A stretch of DNA of 64,000 bases from Stutzerimonas stutzeri. GTDB taxonomy: Bacteria > Pseudomonadota > Gammaproteobacteria > Pseudomonadales > Pseudomonadaceae. The DNA is taken from NCBI RefSeq assembly GCF_000952685.1, contig NZ_JYHV01000013.1:1-64000 (forward strand). The letters run 5' to 3'. Made by a program: the position numbers and the translations under genes. The notes beneath the pieces were generated by a model, which saw nothing but the letters and a program-made list of their open reading frames with translations, ran no database searches and was not told the origin of the DNA. Shown here piece by piece: positions 1-10,658 of the stretch (the first letter of the stretch is position 1; every line of letters starts with the position of its first letter).

Positions 1-17
1 CGATTCTGTTGAAAAAG
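1..17 (+). repeat. IS left terminal inverted repeat
   Basis: Seventeen bases whose exact reverse complement lies at 1593-1609. They start at base 1, so the true outer end might extend a base or so beyond the window. Confidence 0.88.
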
Positions 18-77
18 TAGCTGCTTCCCCATGCCTTCGGCAAAATTGCTCTGTCAGTGAGCGTGGGGGCGAACAGC

Positions 78-1448
78 ATGATGGGACAGTTACCGGGAGG
101 GCAGCAGCGCCTGTTTTACTCGTTCAATCTGGAAGATCACGTCCCGCCCCAACACCTCCTGCGCAGCATCGACCAATGCCTGGATCTCAGTGATCTGCGC
201 GCCTACCTGGCGGATTTCTATAGCCCCATCGGGCGTCCCTCGATTGACCCGGAATTGATGGTGCGTATGCTCGTCGTCGGCTACTGCTATGGCATTCGTT
301 CCGAGCGTCGATTGTGCGAAGAGGTGCACCTGAACCTTGGCTATCGCTGGTTCTGCCGGCTGGGTCTGGAAGACGAAGTACCCAATCACTCGACCTTCTC
401 GAAGAACCGACACGGCCGTTTTCGTGACAGTGGCCTGTTCCGCTGGTTGTTCAATGAGGTGCTGCGCCGCTGCATGGCGGCTGGCCTGGTCAAAGGCGAA
501 GGCTTCGCTGTGGACGCCAGCATCATCAAGGCCGATGCTAGCCGCCAACGTGGCATGGCGGGTAATGAAGTCGATTGGAACGATCCAAAGCTCAGCAGTC
601 GCGCCGTGCGCGAGTACCTCGAAGCCCTTGATGAAGAGGCGCTGGCTGAGGCTCTTCCTAAGAAAATTTCGCTCACCGATCCTCAGTCCCGTTGGACAGC
701 AGCACCAGGCGGCCCGGCCTTCTTTGCCTACTCCACGAATTACCTGATCGACACTGAGCACGGTGTGATCATGGACGTGGAAGCTACCTCGGCGCACCGT
801 ACCGCCGAAGTCGATTCGACCAGGACGATGGTCGAGCGTGTCGAAGCGCAGTTCGATCTCACACCGGAACGCCTTATCGGCGATACCGCTTATGGCATCG
901 CCCCGATGCTGGCCTGGATGGTAGAAGAAAAGGACATCGAGCCGCATGTTCCGGTGTGGGACAAGACCGAGCGCAAGGACGACAGCCTCTCCAGTAACGA
1001 CTTCCACTGGAACCAGGAAGCCAATGAATATCGCTGCCCAGCCGGCAAACCACTACGCAGTGAATGGCGCGCCTTCACCCAGAAAAGATCGCGGGTGACC
1101 AAGGCCAACACCATCATTTACCGCTCCAGCCAAACCGACTGCGCCACCTGCTCGTTGAAAGCGAAGTGCTGCCCCAACACGCCGACTCGGAAGATCGTCC
1201 GCAGCATCCATGAGGCTGCCCGCGACGTGGCTCGACGTATCGCCAAGACACCGGAATACCTAGTCTCTCGCTGCGAACGAAAGAAGGTGGAAATGCTATT
1301 CGCCCACCTCAAGCGGATAATGAAACTTGATCGCTTACGGCTGCGCGGTCTGACGGGTGCGACTGATGAATTCACCCTGGCGGCGACGGTGCAGAACCTG
1401 CGCCGCATGGCCAAGCTTTTGCCTCAAGGGCCACCATTAATGGGATAG
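78..1448 (+). CDS. IS1182-family transposase
   Basis: A DDE-type transposase of about 456 residues that would cut and rejoin the flanking terminal repeats. The N-terminal third (from about residue 15, containing PPQHLLRSID and DPELMVRMLVVGYCYGIRSE) is the DUF772-type domain typical of IS1182/IS5-like transposases. The C-terminal half carries the catalytic fold, with a Cys-rich stretch (CATCSLKAKC) and the ending region VEMLFAHLKRIMKLDRLRLRGL, which is characteristic of IS1182 elements. A GTG at 57 is also in frame, but the paired ATG codons at 78 and 81 begin the usual MMGQLPGG-like N-terminus. No frameshift or internal stop is seen, so it looks intact and potentially active. Confidence 0.9.
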   Translation: MMGQLPGGQQRLFYSFNLEDHVPPQHLLRSIDQCLDLSDLRAYLADFYSPIGRPSIDPELMVRMLVVGYCYGIRSERRLCEEVHLNLGYRWFCRLGLEDEVPNHSTFSKNRHGRFRDSGLFRWLFNEVLRRCMAAGLVKGEGFAVDASIIKADASRQRGMAGNEVDWNDPKLSSRAVREYLEALDEEALAEALPKKISLTDPQSRWTAAPGGPAFFAYSTNYLIDTEHGVIMDVEATSAHRTAEVDSTRTMVERVEAQFDLTPERLIGDTAYGIAPMLAWMVEEKDIEPHVPVWDKTERKDDSLSSNDFHWNQEANEYRCPAGKPLRSEWRAFTQKRSRVTKANTIIYRSSQTDCATCSLKAKCCPNTPTRKIVRSIHEAARDVARRIAKTPEYLVSRCERKKVEMLFAHLKRIMKLDRLRLRGLTGATDEFTLAATVQNLRRMAKLLPQGPPLMG

Positions 1449-1592
1449 GTACGCCTGCTGCGAGCAGAAACCCTCAAATTAACCCTCAGAGCTGAGCAAT
1501 GACGCTCAGCGAAACGCCGAAAGGCAACTTGAAGTGGCTTGCAGCCACTTCGACAGCCGGTACATCCGACCGCCTGGCTGCCGCTAAACCTG

Positions 1593-1609
1593 CTTTTTCA
1601 ACAGAATCG
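1593..1609 (+). repeat. IS right terminal inverted repeat
   Basis: CTTTTTCAACAGAATCG, the exact reverse complement of bases 1-17, marking the right boundary of the insertion sequence. Confidence 0.88.
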
Positions 1610-1684
1610 GGCAAAAGCTGCCGTTCATGACGGACCGCTTTCGACCCGTTTCAAGAGGATCCCTGCAGGTGTGATTAGGTAGCA

Positions 1685-2602
1685 TCAAGCGCTGTGCAGT
1701 AACCGGCTGACATCCTTTGACGGCGGTGAGCCGAACTGACGGCTGTACTCGCGGCTGAATTGCGAGGGGCTTTCGTAGCCGACGCGGTAGCAAGCGCTGG
1801 AAACGTCGAGCCCTTCGCTGATCATCAGCCGGCGCGCCTCCTGCAGGCGGAGCTGCTTCTGGTATTGCAGCGGGCTCATGGCGGTGACCGCCTTGAAGCG
1901 GTGATGCAACGTCGAATTGCCGAGATTTGCCACACGGGCAAGCTCGTCGATCCTCAGGGGTTCGGTGTAATGCTTGTTTAGCCAGTCGATCGCCCGCGTC
2001 ACCCGGTGCGTCTGCGTATCACCGATCGCAATTTCGTAGAGCCGACGCCCCTGGCTACCGCGCAGCAGTCGGTAATAGAGCTCGCGCAAGGCCAGCGGCG
2101 CGAGCATGCCGATGTCCCGTGGCGTATCGAGCAGGCGCACCAGGCGCAGCATGGTGTCGAGCAACGGAGCATCGATGCGGTCGAGGAACAGGCCGCGGCT
2201 CGGCTCGTCCGGCACGCCAGCGGGCGGCGCTTCGGCGATCAGCTGGGCGATTTCAGCCGGATCGAAATCAAGCCGAATACAGATGTAAGGCGCTTCAGGG
2301 CTCGCTTCGATCACGCGTCCAGAGACGGGCAAGGTGACCGATACCACCAGATAGTTGAGGGGGTCGTAACGGTACTGTTCATCACCCAGGCCGACATCCT
2401 TGCGCCCTTGGACGATCAGGCAGAGCGCGGGTCGGTGCACGGTGTGGATGAGCTCGGACGGCGCGTCCATGCGAATGACGTGCAGCGGTGCGATGGCTGT
2501 TTCGTAGGTGCCGGGGCTGGGGATCCGCCGCGTCAGTATCCGTATCAGTTCGGCGCGGTAGGCTGCGGTGTTCTGGAGGTCGGAATCGTTGTTCGTATCC
2601 AT
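1685..2602 (-). CDS. AraC-family transcriptional regulator (AraC_N type)
   Basis: A one-component DNA-binding regulator of about 305 residues. The N-terminal part (about residues 20-185) resembles the AraC_N ligand/oligomerisation domain, with HRPALCLIVQGRKDVGLG followed by the RLDFDPAEIAQLI region. The last 100 residues form the double helix-turn-helix (IDELARVANLGNSTLHHRFK, then a second helix pair ending VGYESPSQFSREYSRQFG). The ATG at 2602 is preferred over one at 2626 because GAGGG sits 7 bases upstream of it. The gene is followed by the IS element. Targets are not visible; neighbouring oxidoreductase genes are candidates because AraC_N regulators often control adjacent SDR or aldo-keto reductase genes. 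Confidence 0.88.
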   Translation of the reverse strand: MDTNNDSDLQNTAAYRAELIRILTRRIPSPGTYETAIAPLHVIRMDAPSELIHTVHRPALCLIVQGRKDVGLGDEQYRYDPLNYLVVSVTLPVSGRVIEASPEAPYICIRLDFDPAEIAQLIAEAPPAGVPDEPSRGLFLDRIDAPLLDTMLRLVRLLDTPRDIGMLAPLALRELYYRLLRGSQGRRLYEIAIGDTQTHRVTRAIDWLNKHYTEPLRIDELARVANLGNSTLHHRFKAVTAMSPLQYQKQLRLQEARRLMISEGLDVSSACYRVGYESPSQFSREYSRQFGSPPSKDVSRLLHSA

Positions 2603-2682
2603 GTGATGGCCCTCGAGAGTGGTCAAAGGTTAGCAAAGCCAATCACTGATGCCACGAATCCGTATGCCGGCGAGACGAGAGA

Positions 2683-2704
2683 AGCCCGGCCAAGACGCCG
2701 GGCT
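2683..2704 (-). terminator. Probable terminator hairpin after the Atu4866-like gene
   Basis: AGCCCGGC, six bases, then GCCGGGCT form a perfect 8-bp GC-rich stem just past the stop codon at 2710. On the minus strand it is followed by a T/C-rich run (TTCTCTCGTC) rather than a pure T tract, so termination is likely but possibly incomplete. Confidence 0.55.
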
Positions 2705-2709
2705 GGCTA

Positions 2710-2967
2710 TTACCTGCGGTAGAGCACCATACCGGCGTGGTAGAGAACGCCATCGCGAAACTCCCCGTCCGCGGTGAAGCCCGTGTCGTCCCGGTAACGG
2801 ATGTAGTCGCCTTCCACCTCGTAGCGTCCCTGATAGGCGCTCTTGCGATTCCCTCGTGCCTCGTCGTAGCGTCCGTTGGGCAGCAACTCGTGGCGAATGT
2901 ATCCATCAGCGGTAATCCACATGCCGGCATAAGGGTGAGTTGCGGCAGAAGGTTGCGTGCTTTGCAT
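2710..2967 (-). CDS. Atu4866-like domain protein
   Basis: A small protein of 85 residues matching the Atu4866 domain. HPYAGMWITADGYIRHELLP is the recognisable core, followed by GRYEVEGDYIRYRDDTGFTADGEF, the alternating Gly/aromatic pattern of a small lipocalin-like beta barrel. No signal peptide is present. The family is functionally uncharacterised and is often found beside short-chain dehydrogenases and AraC/LysR regulators, as here. The start ATG has GGAGCG about 6 bases upstream. It lies 25 bases downstream of the small secreted peptide gene at 2993-3127 on the same strand and is probably cotranscribed with it. A hairpin follows its stop. Confidence 0.75.
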   Translation of the reverse strand: MQSTQPSAATHPYAGMWITADGYIRHELLPNGRYDEARGNRKSAYQGRYEVEGDYIRYRDDTGFTADGEFRDGVLYHAGMVLYRR

Positions 2968-2992
2968 GTCAGGCGCTCCATCTGCGGAGCCA

Positions 2993-3127
2993 TCAGCCGA
3001 GGCGGCTGATGGCGGTGCGCTCTGCGCCGTCTTCGGCGACGGTCAGGGCGACCGGGGCCAGGCTCGCGGTGGAGACGATGAAGGCGCTCAGGGCGGTACC
3101 GATCAACAGTTGACTGATGTTTTTCAT
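2993..3127 (-). CDS. Small secreted/membrane peptide (44 aa), unknown function
   Basis: An ATG at 3127 with GAGGA eight bases upstream opens a 44-codon frame ending in TGA at 2993. The product begins MKNISQLLIGTALSAFIVST and continues ASLAPVALTVAEDGAER, reading as an N-terminal signal sequence (Lys, hydrophobic core, small residues) plus a short mature tail of about 20 residues. It sits directly upstream of the Atu4866-like gene on the same strand, a position in which Pseudomonas genomes often carry a short exported protein. Function is unknown. The good ribosome binding site and signal-peptide composition argue that it is translated; homologues would need to be confirmed. Confidence 0.6.
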   Translation of the reverse strand: MKNISQLLIGTALSAFIVSTASLAPVALTVAEDGAERTAISRLG

Positions 3128-3342
3128 GGCGATGTCCTCACAAGTCGAATAGCGGGTACGGATGGCCTGTCCGGGCCGTTTGATGTCATCCGTTTCGTGA
3201 GTCCAGATTAGGGAGAGTGGCCGTTGGGCCGTTATGTCGAACGTGTCGCGCGTTTGCCTGATCCTGTATGGCGTTGCCGACGTCCCTGTCGATTCACGGC
3301 GTCACTTGCCCCATCCGGCCGGCCGCTGCTTGTGCAACTCGA

Positions 3343-4107
3343 TCAGCCGGCTTTGACGGTCATGCCGCCGTCGGCCATGACGACCGAGCCGACCATGAAA
3401 CTCGCGCGATCCGAGGCGAGAAAGGCAACGATCTCGGCAATTTCCTCAGGCTGCGCAGCACGGCCGATAGGCGCGGCTTCACCGTGCTGGGCCAGGAAAC
3501 CCGGGCCGTCTTCAACGACATCGTTGAGGATGTTGGTGACCACGTCGCCAACGCCGATGGCATTGACGCGAATGCCATGCTCGATGGCTTCGAGCGCCAG
3601 CGTGCGGGTCAGTTGGGCCAGCGCGCCCTTGGACGCGGTGTAGGCGGCGATGGTCGGAAAGGCGAAGTAGGACGCATAGGAGGCGATGTTGACAATGGCC
3701 CCGGAGTTGTTGGGCATCATTGCCTTGACCGCCTCGCGGCTATGCAGGAATGCCGCGGTGGCATTGACCGCCTGGATGCGCTCCCAGTCTTCGCGGGTCA
3801 TGTCGACGACCAGCTTGTTGATGATAATTCCTGCGTTATTGACCAGGATGTCCAGCCGGCCGAACTGCTCGACAGCCAGAGCGACCGCGCGCTCGGCGGC
3901 GCCGTCTTCGCTGATGTCGGCCACCAGCGGGACCAGCCCGTGACGGGAGAGATCTTCGACGGCGGGGTTCAGGTCTTCGGCAACGACCTTGGCGCCACGT
4001 GCATGCAGCAACAGGGCGATCGCCTTGCCGATGCCACTGGCGGCGCCGGTGATCAGCGCAACTTTGCCTTCGACTTCGTGAGGAATGCTGTGCGTGAAAT
4101 CAGTCAT
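3343..4107 (-). CDS. SDR-family NAD(P)-dependent oxidoreductase
   Basis: A classical short-chain dehydrogenase of 254 residues. It has the Rossmann glycine motif GAASGIGKAIA near the N-terminus, the NNAG motif (LDILVNNAGIIINKL), the catalytic Ser-Tyr-Lys set (NIASYASYFAFPTIAAYTASKGA) and the usual C-terminal VVMADGGMTV. The substrate cannot be told from the sequence. The start at 4107 is chosen because GGAGAGC lies about six bases upstream; an in-frame ATG further upstream at 4197 lacks such a site. It is on the same strand as the peptide/Atu4866-like pair, 215 bp upstream of it, a common gene neighbourhood for these families. Confidence 0.88.
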   Translation of the reverse strand: MTDFTHSIPHEVEGKVALITGAASGIGKAIALLLHARGAKVVAEDLNPAVEDLSRHGLVPLVADISEDGAAERAVALAVEQFGRLDILVNNAGIIINKLVVDMTREDWERIQAVNATAAFLHSREAVKAMMPNNSGAIVNIASYASYFAFPTIAAYTASKGALAQLTRTLALEAIEHGIRVNAIGVGDVVTNILNDVVEDGPGFLAQHGEAAPIGRAAQPEEIAEIVAFLASDRASFMVGSVVMADGGMTVKAG

Positions 4108-4278
4108 GGTGCTCTCCTGCGTTGCGAGCCGAGGAGACATTCGCCGGCTCGGCGCCCGTGAGGCGCTGTCGTTATCGACAGCTTCACTGTCTCGCAATGC
4201 GCTGGGGCGGGCTTTCGCAGGTTTGCCGGGGCTGTCGGGGTTTTGCGCCGACGTAGAACATGGGTCAGCCGGCGCAGA

Positions 4279-5202
4279 TCACGTCTTGAAACGCCAGCGC
4301 ACCTGGGAATCGTCTGGCAGCGGAATGAAATCCATATCGCCCGGCACATCAGGGAAGCGCCGCGCCCGCCAGTCTTCGGCCGCTTGTTGGATGCGCTCGG
4401 GTCGGCTCGACACGAAATTCCAATAAATGTGCCGACGACCTTCCAGTGGCTCGCCACCAAGCAGCAGAAGTCGGGCGGGTCCGATGGCATGCAGCACCAC
4501 TTCGCTGTCCGGGCGCAGCACGACCAGGCGATCGGCCCCGAATCGCTCCGGCTGCCCCACCACTTCGACCTCGCCACTGACGACATACAGCGCGCGCTCG
4601 ATATGTTCGGCCGACAGGCGATAACGTGCGCCCGCTTGCAGTTGGAGATCGGCGTAGAACAGGTCCGAGACGGTCCGGCTGGGCGACTTGAGGCCGTCCA
4701 GCGAACCGGCCAGCAGACTCAGCGAAGCGCCGTCACCGTCGATATGCGGAATACGCTCGGCCAGCAGATGCTGGAAGCCAGGCTCGGCCTCCTCATGCGA
4801 CTCGGGCAGCGCGACCCAGGCCTGGAAGCCCATGAGCCCGCCACCGCTGGCCCAGACCGGATCGCTGGATCGCTCGGAGTGGACGATGCCGCGCCCGGCC
4901 GTCATCAGGTTGATTTCCCCTGCACGCAATTGCTGAACATGCCCGGCGCTGTCGCGGTGCAGCATTTCACCTTGCAGCAGGTAGCTGATGGTCGACAAGC
5001 CAATGTGCGGATGCGCGCGGGTGTCCATGCCTTCTCCCGGCCCGAAGACCACCGGCCCGAAGCTGTCGAGAAAGATGAACGGCCCGACCATCCGCCGCTG
5101 CACGGAAGGCAGCGCACGGCGCACATCGAACCCGCCGATGTCGCGGACGTTGGGAAGAATGATTTGCTCGATGGCGCCGGTGGCGGAGGTTTGCAGGGTC
5201 AT
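4279..5202 (-). CDS. Pirin family protein (bicupin)
   Basis: A cytoplasmic bicupin of 307 residues. The N-terminal cupin carries the pirin signature RAHPHIGLSTISYLLQGE followed by HRDS, which supplies the metal-binding His residues (HPH plus a later His), and the GRGIVHSE stretch. The C-terminal cupin begins around residue 180. Bacterial pirins bind Fe or Ni; several have quercetin 2,3-dioxygenase activity in vitro, and others act as protein modulators. Here it is transcribed divergently from the LysR regulator at 5303, with only 100 bp between the genes, which suggests that LysR controls both directions. Confidence 0.9.
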   Translation of the reverse strand: MTLQTSATGAIEQIILPNVRDIGGFDVRRALPSVQRRMVGPFIFLDSFGPVVFGPGEGMDTRAHPHIGLSTISYLLQGEMLHRDSAGHVQQLRAGEINLMTAGRGIVHSERSSDPVWASGGGLMGFQAWVALPESHEEAEPGFQHLLAERIPHIDGDGASLSLLAGSLDGLKSPSRTVSDLFYADLQLQAGARYRLSAEHIERALYVVSGEVEVVGQPERFGADRLVVLRPDSEVVLHAIGPARLLLLGGEPLEGRRHIYWNFVSSRPERIQQAAEDWRARRFPDVPGDMDFIPLPDDSQVRWRFKT

Positions 5203-5302
5203 GGCCGGTCTCGTTGAATCAGTGAAGGTGAGGTCACTCTAGCCCTGCTGGCTTATCTGAAAAACCCGGATAATATGCATCAAAACGTTCGAGGGATTAG
5301 AA

Positions 5303-6223
5303 ATGATTTCAGACCCAGGCACCCCAACGCTCGATCAACTGCGCGTGTTTCTCACCGTGGTCGATGTCGGCAGCTTTGCTGGCGCGGCGCGCAAGTTGCA
5401 CCGCGCCACGTCGGTTGTGAGCTACTCCATCGCCAATCTGGAAATGCAGCTGGGCGTCAGCCTGTTTGACCGCAAAACCACCCGCAAACCGCAATTGACC
5501 GACGCCGGCCGAACGGTGCTGGCCGAAGCCCGCACCATCTATAGCGGCATCGACGGGCTGAGAGCCAAGGTCCGTGGGCTGCTGCACGGTCTGGAAGCCG
5601 AGGTGCATCTGGTGCTCGACGTGATGTTGCCCCGCGAACGGGTGGTCGATGCGCTAAAAGCCTTTCGCGAGGAATTTCCCACCGTGTCGCTGCACCTGCA
5701 TATCGAAGCCCTTGGCGGGGTGACGCAACGCGTGCTCGACCGCGGCGCCACGTTAGGCGTGAGCGGACCGCTGACCGCCAGCATCGACGGCATCGAACGT
5801 ATCGGCGTAGGCAAGGTGGCGCTGGTTCCGGTGGCCGCGCCCGACCACCCGCTGGCGCAACCGGGCCCGCACGCGCCGGGCGCTGGGCGCACGCACGTGC
5901 AACTGGTCCTGACCGACCGCTCCCGGCTCACCGAGGATCAGGAGTTCGCCGTGGTCGGCACGCGCACCTGGCGACTGGCGGACCTAGGCGCCAAACACAT
6001 GCTGCTTCGAGAAGGCATCGGCTGGGGCAACATGCCGATCGACATGGTTCGCGATGACCTGGCCAGCGGCCGCCTCGTGCAACTCGACCTGCCCGACTGC
6101 TTCGTCGGCGACTACACCTTCGATGTCATCTACCGCACCGACACACCGCCCGGCCCGGCAGCGAACTGGTTGATAGAACGGTTCAAAGCGCAGGTATCCG
6201 AACGGGCTTTAACTATTCGATAA
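5303..6223 (+). CDS. LysR-family transcriptional regulator
   Basis: A LysR-type regulator of 306 residues. The N-terminal winged helix-turn-helix spans about residues 7-66 (LDQLRVFLTVVDVGSFAGAA, then SYSIANLEMQLGVSLFDRKT). It is followed by a periplasmic-binding-protein-like effector domain beginning around residue 92 (EVHLVLDVMLPRERVVDAL). It faces away from the pirin gene and towards wrbA, the classical LysR arrangement. Both the pirin and WrbA relate to quinone or electrophile chemistry, so an inducer of that kind is an inference. The region upstream of wrbA (6224-6333) is AT-rich and could hold a second LysR site. Confidence 0.9.
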   Translation: MISDPGTPTLDQLRVFLTVVDVGSFAGAARKLHRATSVVSYSIANLEMQLGVSLFDRKTTRKPQLTDAGRTVLAEARTIYSGIDGLRAKVRGLLHGLEAEVHLVLDVMLPRERVVDALKAFREEFPTVSLHLHIEALGGVTQRVLDRGATLGVSGPLTASIDGIERIGVGKVALVPVAAPDHPLAQPGPHAPGAGRTHVQLVLTDRSRLTEDQEFAVVGTRTWRLADLGAKHMLLREGIGWGNMPIDMVRDDLASGRLVQLDLPDCFVGDYTFDVIYRTDTPPGPAANWLIERFKAQVSERALTIR

Positions 6224-6333
6224 AGTCGAACCTAACTCTCGAAATTAGTCTTCTATTTTCGATCGTAGCGCCATGAGACATTGCCTCCATCGCGGCAACA
6301 CGGCCGCTGGCACTTACTCAATGGAGGCATCTC

Positions 6334-6933
6334 ATGGCTAAGGTTCTGGTTCTTTATTACTCGTCCTACGGGCATCTCGAAACAATGGCCAACGCCCTAG
6401 CCGAGGGCGCACGAGTGGCCGGTGCACAAGTGGACGTCAAGCGCGTCCCGGAGACGGTCCCGGAAGAAATCGCCCGCGGTGCCCACTTCAAACTGGACCA
6501 GGCCGCACCGGTTGCGACGGTCGCCGAGCTCGAACAGTACGACGCCATCATCGTCGGTACCGGCACCCGTTTCGGCCGCATCAGCAGCCAGATGGCCGCC
6601 TTCCTCGATCAGGCCGGCGGGCTTTGGGCGCGCGGTGCGCTCAATGGCAAGGTGGGCGGCGCTTTCACGGCGAGCGCCACCCAGCATGGCGGTCAGGAAA
6701 CCACGCTGTTCTCGATCATCACCAACCTGCTGCACTTCGGCATGACCATCGTCGGCCTGCCGTACAGCCATCAGGGCCAGATGAGCGTTTCCGAAGTGGT
6801 GGGCGGTGCACCCTACGGCGCGACCACCGTTACCGGCGGCGACGGCTCGCGTCAGCCCAGCGATATCGAGCTGGACGGTGCCCGCCACCAGGGCGAGCTG
6901 ATTGCCAAGACGGCCATCAAGCTGTTCGGCTGA
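6334..6933 (+). CDS. wrbA: NAD(P)H:quinone oxidoreductase WrbA
   Basis: A flavodoxin-like FMN enzyme of 199 residues that reduces quinones by two electrons, avoiding semiquinone formation. The N-terminal phosphate loop ([20 protein letters not shown]), the [21 protein letters not shown] segment and the C-terminal [13 protein letters not shown] are all characteristic of WrbA (type IV quinone reductase). Its length equals that of the family. An AT-rich upstream region and GGAGG about 8 bases before the ATG support the start. A strong hairpin at 6940 follows the stop, partly separating it from the NTF2-like gene. Confidence 0.95.
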   Translation: MAKVLVLYYSSYGHLETMANALAEGARVAGAQVDVKRVPETVPEEIARGAHFKLDQAAPVATVAELEQYDAIIVGTGTRFGRISSQMAAFLDQAGGLWARGALNGKVGGAFTASATQHGGQETTLFSIITNLLHFGMTIVGLPYSHQGQMSVSEVVGGAPYGATTVTGGDGSRQPSDIELDGARHQGELIAKTAIKLFG

Positions 6934-6939
6934 TCGTTC

Positions 6940-6975
6940 AGGGCTTGCCCTTTGGCAAGCCCTTTCTGCCCTTTC
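6940..6975 (+). terminator. Intrinsic terminator or attenuator after wrbA
   Basis: AGGGCTTGCC, a CTTT loop and GGCAAGCCCT form a perfect 10-bp stem (6940-6949 with 6954-6963), followed by the T/C-rich TTCTGCCCTTTCTCC. The T tract is interrupted, so read-through into the gene at 6997 is likely. Confidence 0.65.
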
Positions 6976-6996
6976 TCCTGGATACGAGCAAACACC

Positions 6997-7413
6997 ATGA
7001 CCGCCGAACAGCTGCTTCGCCTGCATTTCGAAACCTTCGTCGATGACCCTGAACGTTGGCAGACCCTGATCGCCGATGATCTGGTGTGGGAGTTGCCGTT
7101 TGCGCCCACACTCGGCCACCCGGCGCGCCTCGACGGGCGCGATCAGGTGCTCGGCCATGTCGGCTGGTTCATCGGTGCGGTGGATAACTTCCGCTTTCAT
7201 GACCTACGGATTCACCCTGGCGCGAACCCGCTGGAAGCCAGCGCCGAGGTGAAAGCCGAGGGCCTGATCAAAGCGACGGAGCGCATCTACGAGCAGGACT
7301 ACGTGCTGTTCGTACGCGTCGAAGACGGCAAGCTCGCGTTTATCTGCGAATACTTCGACCCGGTCCGGGCGGCCCTTGCCCTGGATGCGCCCATCCCTGC
7401 GTTGGTCAGCTGA
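6997..7413 (+). CDS. NTF2-like/SnoaL-type protein
   Basis: A small alpha+beta protein of 138 residues in the NTF2/SnoaL superfamily (ketosteroid-isomerase-like fold). Typical features are the N-terminal helix ending FVDDPERWQTLIADDLVWEL, the GRDQVLGHVGWF helix and the terminal strand pair LFVRVEDGKLAFICEYFDPV. Members bind small hydrophobic ligands, and some are isomerases or hydrolases; the substrate cannot be predicted. It lies 63 bp downstream of wrbA on the same strand, so it may be partly cotranscribed. The ATG at 6997 is preferred to an upstream in-frame start inside the wrbA terminator hairpin. Confidence 0.75.
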   Translation: MTAEQLLRLHFETFVDDPERWQTLIADDLVWELPFAPTLGHPARLDGRDQVLGHVGWFIGAVDNFRFHDLRIHPGANPLEASAEVKAEGLIKATERIYEQDYVLFVRVEDGKLAFICEYFDPVRAALALDAPIPALVS

Positions 7414-7503
7414 GCGACCGAGCGGCCTTGCTCAAGGCCAAGACCGCTGCGCTAACCTATCGATGCCAGCCCTCGCCAGAGGGCTCTGTCGAGGGAACAT
7501 CCT

Positions 7504-8436
7504 GTGCGCCAAGCCGATCCCCAAAACACCGCTTCCAGCGATGCCCAGCGCATCACGGGCGAATCGATGCTGCATTATCTGCCGGGTGCGCCGCAGGCCT
7601 CGCCGCCGCGCCCGCAGTTGCAGGACGTGGTGGTGTTGCGGTTCAGCCATCGCAGCATCGTCCAACCGATTCTGGTGCCCGCGGTGGTCGAGCCGCTTCT
7701 GGTATGGGTGCTGGAGGGCGCGGCCCGCGTCGAAGAGCGTGACCTCGGCGGGGAATGGCAAGCGTCCAGCGTCAAGGCTGGTGACTTCTTTCTCACCAAT
7801 ACCGCCGAGCCCTACGAGATGCGCTGGCAGACGCAAGGCTGCGACACTTTTGAAGTGATGCACTTGTACCTCGGCCTGCCGCTGATCGATCAGGCCGCGA
7901 GCGACGTGTTAGGCGAACACGCCGACCCGGTAACCTTCCTCGATATTTCCGGTGCGCAGGATGAACGGATCAGCGTGATGCTGGAGCAGCTGCGCCAAGA
8001 GCTCATCGACGAGCGCCAACCCAGCCCCTTGTTCACCCACAGTCTGGCCCAGGCGCTGGCCGTGCATCTAGTGCGCCGCTACCTAGACCCGCGCCGCGGC
8101 GCGCGGCGCAGCAATGCGCTGCAGGCCTACAAGCTGCGCCGGGTCATCGAGGCGATGAACGAGGGCCTTGCTGACGAATTCAGTCTCGTGAAGCTGGCGC
8201 AGGTCGCGGAGCTGAGCGAGTACCACTTCAGCCGGATGTTCAAGCGTGCCACCGGGCTGTCACCCTCGCAGTACTTCATTCGCTTGCGCATGAGCCGCGC
8301 CCGGAATCTGCTGCTGGAGACGGACCGCAGCATCATCGACGTCGGGTTGGAAGTCGGTTACTCGAGTCCCAGCCATTTCTCCCAGGTGTTTCGCCGCGAG
8401 GTAGGCGTCACGCCCAGCGCCTATCGCCAGGCGTGA
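7504..8436 (+). CDS. AraC-family regulator with cupin sensor domain
   Basis: A regulator of 310 residues (288 if translation begins at the ATG at 7567 instead of the GTG at 7504). The N-terminal part resembles the cupin sensor domain found in many AraC proteins (VVEPLLVWVLEGAARVEERD, then VKAGDFFLTNTAEPYEMRW). The C-terminal 100 residues are the AraC double helix-turn-helix (LVKLAQVAELSEYHFSRMFK, then IIDVGLEVGYSSPSHFSQVF). It follows the wrbA/NTF2-like genes on the same strand after 90 bp. Both start codons give complete domains. Confidence 0.88.
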   Translation: MRQADPQNTASSDAQRITGESMLHYLPGAPQASPPRPQLQDVVVLRFSHRSIVQPILVPAVVEPLLVWVLEGAARVEERDLGGEWQASSVKAGDFFLTNTAEPYEMRWQTQGCDTFEVMHLYLGLPLIDQAASDVLGEHADPVTFLDISGAQDERISVMLEQLRQELIDERQPSPLFTHSLAQALAVHLVRRYLDPRRGARRSNALQAYKLRRVIEAMNEGLADEFSLVKLAQVAELSEYHFSRMFKRATGLSPSQYFIRLRMSRARNLLLETDRSIIDVGLEVGYSSPSHFSQVFRREVGVTPSAYRQA

Positions 8437-8652
8437 TCGCTCTCTCAATCGTTACCCCTCTGCACCGAAAGGAGCACCTCAGCTGCGCGGGGTTGCGAAG
8501 TTCAACTCCCGAAGCTGTCACCTTAATTACCTCAACCGGGCAGGCAGACAGCCCTGCCTGGAGCGGCCGTGCTAGGCTTGGTTTTGGCTGCTGCGGCGGC
8601 CGATACGAACAATTATGCATGGCCCGACTCGGCGCCTTGTTTGGAGTCCCGC

Positions 8653-10566
<1,914 letters not shown>

Positions 10567-10658
10567 TGCTCGTAGGTGACTCGGTGTTTTCGGTGGATTG
10601 AAGCGGAGCGCCCCTCGGTCCACCCTAGGGTCAGGCGCTAGTCATCGCTCGATCGCAT

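Larger units (their letters stand above)
1..1609 (+). mobile_element. IS1182-family insertion sequence
   Basis: The first 17 bases of the window (CGATTCTGTTGAAAAAG) recur as an exact inverted copy at 1593-1609, and one transposase gene fills the space between them. This is the layout of a complete, about 1.6-kb insertion sequence. Family assignment rests on the transposase. The left flank lies outside the window, so the target-site duplication cannot be read. The right end falls about 75 bp downstream of the stop of the AraC-type regulator at 1685-2602, so no visible gene is interrupted. Confidence 0.88.
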
